Origin: Streptomyces sp. NBS 14/10
GTDB lineage: Bacteria; Actinomycetota; Actinomycetes; Streptomycetales; Streptomycetaceae
DNA: 64,000 bases
Reading direction: 5' to 3'
Assembly: GCF_002224125.1 (NCBI RefSeq)
Contig: NZ_NCSM01000002.1
Span: forward strand, 62,001-126,000
The notes below the pieces were generated by a model, which was not told the origin of the DNA, did no database searches, and saw only the letters and a list, made by a program, of their open reading frames with translations. Numbering within the stretch: position 1 is the stretch's first letter; the number at the start of each line of letters is the position of its first letter. The position numbers and the translations under genes are program-made. This document shows, piece by piece, positions 57,330 to 64,000 of this stretch.

Positions 57330-57496
57330 CGGCAAGCGCAGGGTCAGGGTGGCGCCATGCCGCGGCAGCCGGGTGGCCAGCGTGTGCCGGGCCTGGCACT
57401 GCTGCGAGTGGTTCCGGAATCGCAGTGGCGACCCCATGCCTTCCGTCTGCGGGGCGCCTACAGCATGAATGGGGCTTGAGGGGCGGAGTTACCGAT

Positions 57497-57526
57497 TTCA
57501 CACGTGTGCACAGGCCCGTTTATGAT
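57497..57526 (+). promoter_or_regulatory. promoter with embedded palindrome; leaderless start predicted
   Basis: TTCACA (57497-57502), an 18-bp spacer and TATGAT (57521-57526) form a good sigma-70-type (HrdB) promoter. The predicted start of transcription, 7-8 nt downstream, falls on the GTG at 57534, so the message would be leaderless. A perfect palindrome CACACGTGTG (57499-57508) overlaps the -35 box and could be an operator. Confidence 0.6.
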
Positions 57527-57533
57527 CTTGGTT

Positions 57534-57821
57534 GTGACTGTGCAGAACTCTGACAAGACGCCGTCCCGTAAGCAGCGACTCCAAGAGAAGCAGCGTCGCC
57601 AGTTGGCGGTGGTCGACACTGTTGACAAGGCTGAGGTCAAGGTCCGCAAGGCGGAGTCCGAACTGGCTGTTGCTGTCGCCGAGGCAGTGCAGGTGTTCGG
57701 CGACGAGCGCTCCGCCTCTGAGGCGCTCGACATGCCCGTTGAAGCCATACGCCGTTTCGTTGGCATTGCGACGAACGAAGCTGCCTTGGCTGATGCGGCC
57801 AACGCCGCTGGCAAGTCATGA
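57534..57821 (+). CDS. small hypothetical protein, charged helix plus helix-turn-helix-like end
   Basis: 95 residues from GTG 57534. Longer starts (57504, 57522) lie inside the promoter elements. The sequence is a basic N terminus (KTPSRKQRLQEKQRRQ), an alternating charged/hydrophobic helix likely to form a coiled coil (VDKAEVKVRKAESELAVAVA), then RSASEALDMPVEAIRRFVGI, which looks like a short HTH (SxSEALDMP..AIRR). Codon use is less GC-biased than its surroundings, a hint of transfer. Small DNA-binding proteins of this kind occur in actinomycete integrative elements. The family is not recognised. Confidence 0.65.
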   Translation: MTVQNSDKTPSRKQRLQEKQRRQLAVVDTVDKAEVKVRKAESELAVAVAEAVQVFGDERSASEALDMPVEAIRRFVGIATNEAALADAANAAGKS

Positions 57822-57980
57822 GCTTGACGAAGTCCCTGTGCTCGACGATCCTGCCGTCGGCCACGCGGAACAGGTCGTAGTAGGCGACCGCCACGCCGAA
57901 CTCGCCCTCGGCGATGGCCTTGTGGACCTTCTTGTAGACGAGGTTCTTGCCCTGTTCGGCCCACTTGGCCGCGGCCGCCC
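57822..57980 (-). pseudogene. SnoaL/NTF2-like gene fragment
   Basis: Minus-strand translation reads AEQGKNLVYKKVHKAIAEGE, then VAYYDLFRVADGRIVEHRDF, the typical C-terminal half of SnoaL-like (NTF2-fold) proteins. It loses similarity at its end where it meets the small gene at 57821, and has no start. The rest of the stretch to 58077 shows nothing I recognise. Confidence 0.5.
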
Positions 57981-58077
57981 CGAAGCCGTTCGGCGGCTTC
58001 CGGAGCCAACGGCTTCAACGACCCCGGCCCCCTGCTTGCCGGTCGGCGGGCCGGGGCGGTGCCGACGGCTGTGTGGG

Positions 58078-58953
58078 TCAGCCCCCTGCGGTGCGGACGA
58101 CGTCGGCGAGGGGTGTGGCGGGGTGGCCGGTGAGGCGGGGCACGGCGTTGCTGACACCGTCGAGTTCGCCGGACGCGATGGCCGTGTAGGTGGACACCCA
58201 GGCGTCCAGCTGCCAGGGCGGGGCGCCGTACGAGGCGCGGGAGGCGTAGGCATCCTCGACCGTCTCCTGTTGGTAGGTGACGGTGCGTCCGAGCTGCTCG
58301 GACAGGATCGCGGCGGCTTCGTCCAGCGTGAGGGACCCGGGCCCGGTCAGGTCGTAGGCGATGCCCGTGTGGTCGTCCGGCTGGGACAGCACCTCGGCGG
58401 CCGCGTCGGCGATGTCGTCCTGACCTACGAACGCGGCGCGTCCCTGCCCGGCCGGGCCGCGGATGACGCCGTCCTCGCCGACGAGGTCGGGGACGAACTC
58501 CGCGTAGAAGTTGTCCCGGAGGAACGTGTACGCCAGGCCGCTCGCGCGGATGTGCTGCTCTGTGTGGAAGTGGTCGCGCGCCAGGGTGAAGGTGGCGTCG
58601 GGTGCCGCGCCGTAGAAGGAGACGTACACCAGGTGCCGGACACCTGCCTCCACGACGGCGTCCACGAACGCCTCGTGCTGGGCGAGCCGGTCGGCGCTCT
58701 CGGAGGCGGAGACCATGAAGACGGTGCGGGTGCCGACGAGGGCCTCCCGCACGGCGTCCTGGTCGGCGTAGTCACCTCGCACCGCCACCGCACCGGGAAG
58801 CCGTGGAGCCCGTTCCGGGCTGCGGACCAGGAGTTTCTGCGGAACGCCCCGCTCGGCCAGCCGCCGTGCGACGCGCCCACCGAGTCGGCCGGTGGAGCCG
58901 GTGACGGCGATCGTGGGGACGGATACCGCGGATACCTCGGATACCTCGGACAT
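58078..58953 (-). CDS. NmrA-like NAD(P)H-binding reductase
   Basis: 291 residues; ATG 58953 follows AGGAAGAGA and excludes a non-homologous upstream extension. It is an atypical SDR of the NmrA/QorB type: TIAVTGSTGRLGGRVARRLA, VFMVSASESADRLAQHEAFV, GVRHLVYVSFYGAAPDATFT, YTFLRDNFYAEFVPDLVGED. It lacks the YxxxK pair of classical SDRs, as many NmrA-like redox sensors do. Three near-identical 9-bp units (GAGGTATCC-like) encode SEVSEVSAVS just after the start. A broken DsbA-like gene lies upstream on the same strand. Confidence 0.88.
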   Translation of the reverse strand: MSEVSEVSAVSVPTIAVTGSTGRLGGRVARRLAERGVPQKLLVRSPERAPRLPGAVAVRGDYADQDAVREALVGTRTVFMVSASESADRLAQHEAFVDAVVEAGVRHLVYVSFYGAAPDATFTLARDHFHTEQHIRASGLAYTFLRDNFYAEFVPDLVGEDGVIRGPAGQGRAAFVGQDDIADAAAEVLSQPDDHTGIAYDLTGPGSLTLDEAAAILSEQLGRTVTYQQETVEDAYASRASYGAPPWQLDAWVSTYTAIASGELDGVSNAVPRLTGHPATPLADVVRTAGG

Positions 58954-59089
58954 GATGTGACTTCTCTTCCTGTGGTGACGAAGGCGTGCTGCCGCCGCAT
59001 GCCAGGGATCGAGGCCGTCGAGCACCCGGTCCGCTCCGAGGGGAACGGACAGAGCTCGTTCGCGGAGCTCAGTCGCCGGACGGCGGGCG

Positions 59090-59456
59090 GCCCGGCCGTC
59101 GCTCGCGCGCGCGTGACGGACGCGGTGTAGGCGGCGGCCACGGCAAGGGGGCTCAGACCCAGCTCGACGGCGAGCGTTCGACGGCCTGAGCCTGTCGGAC
59201 CCGGCAGGCGTGCTGCATGGCTTCGAGCGTCCGCAGGATGTCCGCCCCGGGCTGGGCGAGCAGAGCTTCCAGCTCGGTCGCCGCGTCGGTCGAGTCCATC
59301 ACCGCGCTGCCGTCGGCGACCGTCCAGGACGCGCAGGGCGACGCGGTCGGCATGGGCTTCGACGAAGGCCCGCAGGGTCGTGGCGAAGCCGTGGCACCAA
59401 GCACAGCAGGCGTCGAGTACATACGTCAGCCCCGCCCTCTCTCCTGCCGTCGACAC
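59090..59456 (-). pseudogene. DsbA-family thioredoxin-fold gene, frameshifted and deleted
   Basis: From a GTG at 59456 (AAAGGA upstream) the frame gives GLTYVLDACCAWCHGFATTL, a FrnE/DsbA-like start with CAWC as the redox motif. After RVALRVLDG the frame shifts. The pieces TDAATELEALLAQPGADILR and TLEAMQHACRVRQAQAV lie in another frame and ELGLSPLAVAAAYTASV in the first. It is too short for the family (about 200 residues) and not functional. The remaining bases of the 58954-59558 gap show nothing else. Confidence 0.6.
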
Positions 59457-59558
59457 GTGCCGTCCTTTCCGGTTTCCGCCAGGGAGACGTTCCGTTTCCG
59501 CAGCGGCACGACCAACGTACGAAGAACACAGGGAGGAAGCCGGATAAACTTCCGACTG

Positions 59559-60512
59559 ATGATGGCCAAAAACCGACACGGATCCCCGCGCGAGATCCCG
59601 GAGATCCTGTTCGCCGCGCCTGCGGGCACGCCCGCCGGTGTCGAGGTCATATCGCTGGCCGAGCTACGGCGGCGGGTATCCGAGCACACCCTCGCGCGGC
59701 CCCAGCGACCCGACTTCCATCATCTGCTCACGCTCACCGCGGGCGACCTCTGGCACGTCGTCGACTTCAACGGCTACGCCCTGCGGCCGGGCTCCTGGCT
59801 GTGGGTGCGTCCAGGGCAGGTGCATCAGTGGGGCGACCTCACCAGGGCCGAGGGCACTCTGATCCTCTTCCAGCAGGACGTGCTCGACCCCGCCACGGCG
59901 ACGGCCGCCCATGTCGACGACCCCCACGCGCCGGTCGTCACCACCCCCGTCGCCGCCGACGCCGAGGCGGTGACCATGGCCGCGGAACACCTGAGCCGCG
60001 AGTTCCAGGCGCTCGGTCACCTGCCTCTTGAAGTGCACATCGCGGCCCTGCGCCACCTCCTCGCCGTCCTGCTGCTGCGACTGGCCCATCTCACCGCCCC
60101 GGCCGGCAGCCCCGCTCCGGAGCCGGACGAGACCTACCTGCGGTTCCGTGACGCGGTCGAACGGCACTTCACCGCCACCCGACGGGTGGAGGACTACGCC
60201 CACATGCTCGGCTATTCGGGGCGCACCCTCGCCCGGGCGACCCTGGCCAGCGCCGGGCTCAGCGCGAAGGAGTTCATCGATCGCCGGGTCGTACTCGAGG
60301 CGAAGCGTCTGCTGGTGCACGGCGACGAGACCGCGGCACAGATCTCGGACCACCTCGGCTTCGTCACCCCCTCCCAGTTCAGCAAGTACTTCATGCAACG
60401 CACGGGCCGTTCCCCGATCGACTTCCGCAAGGGGATCCGGGGACTGGCGACGAGTGAGTCGCGTTGCGGCCGAGAGGAGACTCAGTGCCCTGGCGGGGGC
60501 CTCAGTCGCTAG
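59559..60512 (+). CDS. AraC-family transcriptional regulator
   Basis: 317 residues from ATGATG at 59559; GGGAGGAAG lies about 20 nt upstream, rather far. The N-terminal cupin-like sensor (RPDFHHLLTLTAGDLWHVVD, RPGSWLWVRPGQVHQWGDLT) is followed by a C-terminal pair of helix-turn-helix units (RRVEDYAHMLGYSGRTLARA, TAAQISDHLGFVTPSQFSKY with FMQRTGRSPIDFRKG). The ligand is unknown. The gene ends convergently, overlapping the HxlR stop by about 11 nt. Confidence 0.9.
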   Translation: MMAKNRHGSPREIPEILFAAPAGTPAGVEVISLAELRRRVSEHTLARPQRPDFHHLLTLTAGDLWHVVDFNGYALRPGSWLWVRPGQVHQWGDLTRAEGTLILFQQDVLDPATATAAHVDDPHAPVVTTPVAADAEAVTMAAEHLSREFQALGHLPLEVHIAALRHLLAVLLLRLAHLTAPAGSPAPEPDETYLRFRDAVERHFTATRRVEDYAHMLGYSGRTLARATLASAGLSAKEFIDRRVVLEAKRLLVHGDETAAQISDHLGFVTPSQFSKYFMQRTGRSPIDFRKGIRGLATSESRCGREETQCPGGGLSR

Positions 60513-60882
60513 AGGCGACCGGATCGGGATCGGCGTCGAGCGCATCGAGCACTGCGTCGCCGTTCACCCTTGCCCACTCGGTCAGCATGTGGATCGGATC
60601 GATCAGCGTCGCCCCGAGCGGGGTGAGCTCGTACTCGACGCGGGGCGGCGCCTCGGCGTAGGCGTGGCGGCGGATGAGTCCGTGCGCCTCGAGCCGTCGG
60701 AGCGTCTGGGTGAGCATCTTGCGGGAGATGCCGCCGATCAGCTCGATCAGCTCGCCATGGCGCACCGGGCCCTCGCTGAGGCCGTAGAGCACGACCACCG
60801 TCCACTTGTCGGCGATCAGCTCGACCGCCAGACGCGCCGGACAGTCGGCGAGAAAGGGATCACCGGGACCGAAACCGCTCAT
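60502..60882 (-). CDS. HxlR-family transcriptional regulator
   Basis: 126 residues. Winged-helix HxlR features: KWTVVVLYGLSEGPVRHGEL, IGGISRKMLTQTLRRLEAHG, YELTPLGATL. An N-terminal Cys (LADCPARL) at the place used for thiol or electrophile sensing in relatives such as HypR and QorR is present. It diverges from the quinone oxidoreductase gene, so a quinone- or electrophile-responsive repressor is likely. Confidence 0.9.
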   Translation of the reverse strand: MSGFGPGDPFLADCPARLAVELIADKWTVVVLYGLSEGPVRHGELIELIGGISRKMLTQTLRRLEAHGLIRRHAYAEAPPRVEYELTPLGATLIDPIHMLTEWARVNGDAVLDALDADPDPVASSD

Positions 60883-60885
60883 GGC

Positions 60886-60933
60886 GCCAAAGGTACCTGC
60901 GCCAAAGGTACCTGCTGGTTCCTATCGGAAACC
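60886..60933. promoter_or_regulatory. tandem 15-bp repeat and inverted repeat between hxlR-type and qor-type genes
   Basis: GCCAAAGGTACCTGC is repeated perfectly in tandem (60886-60900, 60901-60915); each copy holds the palindrome AGGTACCT. Next, GGTTCC (60917-60922) and GGAAACC (60927-60933) form a near-perfect dyad. They lie in the 88-nt divergent promoter region and are the probable operator of the HxlR regulator. Confidence 0.6.
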
Positions 60934-60970
60934 TAGGCTGGCTCTCTCCCCCTCCAAAGCCAGGAGAGTC

Positions 60971-61900
60971 ATGCGAGTCATCACCCAGCAGACGCTCGGC
61001 GGTCCCGAGGTGCTCACCATCGTGGACGCGCCCGAGCCCCAGCCTCTTCCGACCGAGGTTCTCGTCCGCGTCAAGGCGATCGGGCTGAACCCGCTGGAGG
61101 CGCGCCTGCGCGCCGGCGAGTTCCCGCTGCTCGGCCGGCCGCCGTTCACCCTCGGCTGGGACATCAGCGGCGTGGTCGAAAAGGCGCCGGGGACCTGGCG
61201 GTTCAGGCCCGGCGACGAGGTGTTCGGGATGCCGCTGTTCCCGCAGGCGGCGAACGCGTACGCCGAGTTCGTGTCGGCGCCGGCATTGCACCTGGCACGC
61301 AAGCCGGCGTCGCTCTCGCACGTCGAGGCGGCGGCGCTGCCGATCGTCGGGCTGACGGCGTGGCAGGGCCTCGTCGACCTCGGCGGCGTGACCGAGGGCG
61401 ACCGCGTCCTGGTCCACGGCGGTGGCGGCGGGGTCGGCCACGTCGCGATCCAGATCGCGAAAGCGCTCGGCGCGCACGTGATCGCGACCGCCGGCGGGAG
61501 CAAGCGGAAGTTCGTCGAGGGGTTCGGCGCCGACGAGGTGATCGACTACACGGCGGTCGACTTCACCGAGGCGGTCCGCGACATCGACGTCGTGCTCGAC
61601 ACGATCGGCGGCGACACCGTCGAGCGGTCGCTCGAAGTGCTCCGCCCAGGCGGCCACCTGGTGACGGCGGTCGCCGAGGAGGATTCGCAGCTCGCCGCCA
61701 AGTACGAGGCGGCCGGCATGCGCTTCAGCGGCATCGCGGTCGACCCCGATCCGGTCGCCCTGCGAGGTCTCGTCGAACTCGTCGGACAGGGCAGGCTCCG
61801 GGTCCACGTGCAGGAGACGTTCCCGTTCGAGCGCGTCGCCGACGCGCACCGGCTGCTCGACGGCGGTCACCTCCAGGGCAAGCTCGTCCTCACCGTCTGA
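60971..61900 (+). CDS. quinone oxidoreductase-like NADP-dependent dehydrogenase (zinc-free MDR)
   Basis: 309 residues; ATG 60971 follows GGAGAG and excludes an upstream extension through the operator. Medium-chain reductase features: VLVRVKAIGLNPLEARLRAG, FTLGWDISGVVEKAPG, VLVHGGGGGVGHVAIQIAKA for NADP and GADEVIDYTAVDF. No zinc ligands of alcohol dehydrogenases are seen. It probably reduces quinones or enones with NADPH and is controlled by the divergent HxlR regulator. Confidence 0.9.
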   Translation: MRVITQQTLGGPEVLTIVDAPEPQPLPTEVLVRVKAIGLNPLEARLRAGEFPLLGRPPFTLGWDISGVVEKAPGTWRFRPGDEVFGMPLFPQAANAYAEFVSAPALHLARKPASLSHVEAAALPIVGLTAWQGLVDLGGVTEGDRVLVHGGGGGVGHVAIQIAKALGAHVIATAGGSKRKFVEGFGADEVIDYTAVDFTEAVRDIDVVLDTIGGDTVERSLEVLRPGGHLVTAVAEEDSQLAAKYEAAGMRFSGIAVDPDPVALRGLVELVGQGRLRVHVQETFPFERVADAHRLLDGGHLQGKLVLTV

Positions 61901-62090
61901 TCGTGTCGTGGGGCCTCGTGGGTATCCCGCCGATCCGCTCATGACGCGGGCCGCGCCGCCGCGAGCCCGGCAAGCTGCACGGTGACAAGGGGCTCGCCGG
62001 CGCAGAGAGCGCTGATCGCCTCCAGGCACGCCGCTCGACTGCTCGGCATCGCCACGGCGGCCACGTGTTTCGGGGTTCCGCTCGGCAGGC

Positions 62091-62753
62091 TCAGGGGTAG
62101 AGGCCGGCCCGGAAGGTGAACGAGACGAGTTGCGCTCGATCACGTGCGCCGACCTTCGTCATGGCCCGCACCGCGTGCGTCTTCACGGTGAACGGCGACA
62201 CGGACATCTGGGCCGCGATCTCGTCGTTGCCGAGACCGCTCGCGACGAGAACGACCACGTCCCGCTCCCTGGGTGTCAGGGCGTCGAAGCGTCGCAGCAG
62301 TTCCTGGTCGATCACCGGGGGCGGACTGTCGGTCATGTGACCGATGAGCGCGGCTGTCGCGGCGGCCGACAGCGCGCCGCCACCGCCAACGACCTCGGTG
62401 ATTCCGGCGACGAGTTCAGCGGGGCTCACGGTCTTGCTCAGGAAACCATTGGCGCCCGCGCGAAGGGCGGCGAGAACGATGTCGTCCTGGTCGAAAGTGG
62501 TCAGCACGATCACCCGCATCTTCTCGGGTGGATGCTCTTTGCGGATCCGGCGGGTGGCTTCGACACCGTCGATGCCGGGCATCCGGATGTCCATCAGGAC
62601 CAGGTCGACGGGGTGGTCCCTGAGAAAGGGGACGACCTGGAGTCCATCGGAGAGATCACCCGCAACAACGAGACTCGGGTCGAGCCGGAGCATCGCTTTG
62701 ATGCCGGCCCTTATCTCGTCCTGGTCGTCGACGATCAGAATCCGCGTCGTCAT
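62091..62753 (-). CDS. NarL/LuxR-type response regulator
   Basis: 220 residues. The receiver domain has ILIVDDQDE, phosphoacceptor Asp in DLVLMDIRMPG, and a Lys in GFLSKTVSPAEL. The C-terminal LuxR HTH reads LTPRERDVVVLVASGLGNDE, IAAQMSVSPFTVKTHAVRAM. The ATG overlaps the sensor kinase stop (ATGA), so the two are coupled. Confidence 0.93.
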   Translation of the reverse strand: MTTRILIVDDQDEIRAGIKAMLRLDPSLVVAGDLSDGLQVVPFLRDHPVDLVLMDIRMPGIDGVEATRRIRKEHPPEKMRVIVLTTFDQDDIVLAALRAGANGFLSKTVSPAELVAGITEVVGGGGALSAAATAALIGHMTDSPPPVIDQELLRRFDALTPRERDVVVLVASGLGNDEIAAQMSVSPFTVKTHAVRAMTKVGARDRAQLVSFTFRAGLYP

Positions 62754-63973
62754 ACGGCGGCTCCCAGGGGGCTGAACTCCGCATGGACCCGGAATCGCCC
62801 GCTGTCACTGTCGATCGTCAGCCGCCCGCTGGAGGACTCGACGCGTTCGCGCATCCCCACGAGTCCGAGTCCGCTGCCGCCGCCGCTTCCCGAGCCGCCG
62901 CCGCTTCCCAAGCCGGAGCCGGAGCCGGAGGCGCGCAGTGAGTGACCGACGCGGTTCTCCACGGTGACGCAGATCCTGCCGCCGCGCTCGCGCACATCCA
63001 CCGTTGCCGCCCCCTCTCCATGCCGGTAGGCATTCGTGAGTGCTTCCTGAACGACCCGGTAGACCGTCACGCCGACGCTGGGCTCCACGAAACCGGTGGG
63101 GATGTCGATGGAGGGCCGGACGTCGAGGCCGATGCTCTCGAAAGAGGCGACAAGGCCTTCCAGGCCGCTGAGCGCCGGGGTCGGCCGGAGCGCCTCGTCG
63201 TCGGAGATGTCGTCTCCGAGGCGGAGGAGCGCGAGGATCCGTTGCGTTTCGACGACGACGGTGCGGGCGCTGGACCTGGCCGAGACGAGGGCCTGCCGGG
63301 AGGGCTCGGCGTCTTCGGGCAGCCCGATCTCCGCGGCACCGAGATGCATACTCAACATCGCGACCTGGTGGCCGATGACGTCGTGGAGATCCCGGGCGAT
63401 GCGGAGTCGTTCCTCGGTCACCCGTCGGGTGGCCTCGATCTCGCGGGTGGCGATGGCGCTTTCGGCCCGTTCCTCCAGGGTGCGCCAGTGCTCTCGATGG
63501 ATGTGCAGCGCGGCCCCTGTCGCGCCTCCTGCTATGGCTGAGAAGAGTGCTGCGGCTCCCACGATCGCGCCGCCACGGAATCCTCCCAGTGTCATGAACG
63601 CCCCCAGGAAGAACGCCGCCACGATGCCGGTTCCGGCCAGCGGCTGCTTCCCCCTGAGGGTGACCGAGAACAGCACGAGCACCGCCATCATCCACACCGA
63701 CAGGGGGTCGTGGCCCACCGCTGTGACGGCGAAGGACGCCGCGCTCGCCACGACCAGTCCTGCCCACGGCCTCCGCCATGAGAGGGCGACACCGCCACCG
63801 GCGAGGAGCACGGAGAGGGCCGTCGGCCAATCCGACCCTCGCAGGATCACGGCCACGATCTGGCCGGTGAACACCAGCGCGGCCACCGAATAGGCGACGA
63901 GGTGCAGCGCCTCGGGGCGGCGGACCCACAGGGGTGCCACGGGCCCGTCCTGATTGTTCTGCGCCTTGACCAT
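62750..63973 (-). CDS. sensor histidine kinase (HisKA_3 type)
   Basis: 407 residues; membrane kinase paired with the downstream response regulator. Several hydrophobic segments fill residues 25-160 with very short loops, so it probably senses the membrane or an intramembrane signal. The phosphoacceptor is in RIARDLHDVIGHQVAML. The ATPase has VYRVVQEALTNAYRHG (N box) and LGLVGMRERVESSSG (G box). Between the two, a Gly/Ser-rich insertion of about 23 residues interrupts the usual short link after ENRVGHSL. Near-identical repeats in the DNA suggest recent expansion. Confidence 0.92.
   Translation of the reverse strand: MVKAQNNQDGPVAPLWVRRPEALHLVAYSVAALVFTGQIVAVILRGSDWPTALSVLLAGGGVALSWRRPWAGLVVASAASFAVTAVGHDPLSVWMMAVLVLFSVTLRGKQPLAGTGIVAAFFLGAFMTLGGFRGGAIVGAAALFSAIAGGATGAALHIHREHWRTLEERAESAIATREIEATRRVTEERLRIARDLHDVIGHQVAMLSMHLGAAEIGLPEDAEPSRQALVSARSSARTVVVETQRILALLRLGDDISDDEALRPTPALSGLEGLVASFESIGLDVRPSIDIPTGFVEPSVGVTVYRVVQEALTNAYRHGEGAATVDVRERGGRICVTVENRVGHSLRASGSGSGLGSGGGSGSGGGSGLGLVGMRERVESSSGRLTIDSDSGRFRVHAEFSPLGAAV
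62862..62931 (-). repeat. Gly/Ser-coding short repeats in histidine kinase ATP lid region
   Basis: Imperfect 6- to 18-bp units (CCGGAG and GCCGCCGCTTCC on the + strand) encode repeated GSGSG and GGGSG just before the G box. Family members normally have only a few residues here. Confidence 0.75.
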
Positions 63974-64000
63974 GACCTAATTCTCGTCCACGTGTGCTGC

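Noticed and set aside
61935..62060. Possible IS5-type transposase relic (PGKLHGDKGLAG and RRSTARHRHGGHV on the + strand)
   Set aside because: The likeness to the usual KLHADKGYD and RLGRHRW blocks is weak and interrupted; it could be chance in GC-rich DNA.

Overview
The window looks like a Streptomyces-type actinomycete chromosome. It is very GC-rich, genes start with ATG, GTG or TTG behind AAGGAG/GGAGG ribosome-binding sites, genes are often coupled by ATGA/GTGA overlaps, a surface protein carries an LAxTG sortase signal, and stem-loops without a U tract follow genes. All calls come from reading translations and motifs; no database search was possible.

Bases 1-30025 are the 3' half of a trans-acyltransferase (trans-AT) polyketide/nonribosomal peptide assembly line, all on the + strand and tightly coupled. 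A PKS already open at the left edge (methyltransferase-KR-ACP, then a KS lacking its catalytic His joined straight to an active KS, KR, ACP) is followed by a two-module PKS of mixed ancestry (KS, Ser-less ACP relic, ACP, KS, DH-ER-KR-ACP of cis-AT style, C-terminal methyltransferase). Then come a single-module PKS (Ser-less ACP relic, KS, C-methyltransferase, carrier protein), an NRPS (C, A with a serine code, embedded N-methyltransferase, PCP, terminal C domain with a broken HH motif) and a stand-alone AT-AT-flavin ER protein that must load the AT-less modules. No thioesterase is visible. Gene order and the N-methyl-serine terminus recall the oxazolomycin family (ozmH-J-K-L-M, from memory).

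Bases 30026-41435 hold a NAD-dependent DNA ligase, a Tat-type carotenoid-cleavage oxygenase, a graveyard of IS701 and IS5 transposase pieces and truncated genes (VOC/glyoxalase, lipase), a large LAxTG-anchored surface protein with a TTA third codon, a DinB-like gene between two inverted IS5 tails, and a flavin monooxygenase divergent from a TetR regulator with a double palindromic operator between them.

Bases 41436-49203 contain an orphan sugar-binding lipoprotein, a frameshifted zinc metallopeptidase operon and a decaying copper locus: copC without most of its signal peptide, copD/ctaG with a frameshifting deletion, a His-rich membrane protein and ycnI. A 15-bp perfect stem-loop ends this block.

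Bases 49248-64000 contain a three-gene operon (small protein, polyprenyl synthetase, MpaB/DUF2236 oxygenase), then small redox and regulatory genes: reductase plus XRE/MmyB regulator, PIG-L deacetylase, DUF4246 protein, an apparently leaderless 95-residue gene, NmrA-like reductase, AraC regulator, HxlR regulator divergent from a quinone oxidoreductase, and a NarL-type two-component system at the right edge. Broken genes and IS pieces from 34 kb to 59 kb suggest a repeatedly rearranged accessory region next to the biosynthetic cluster.
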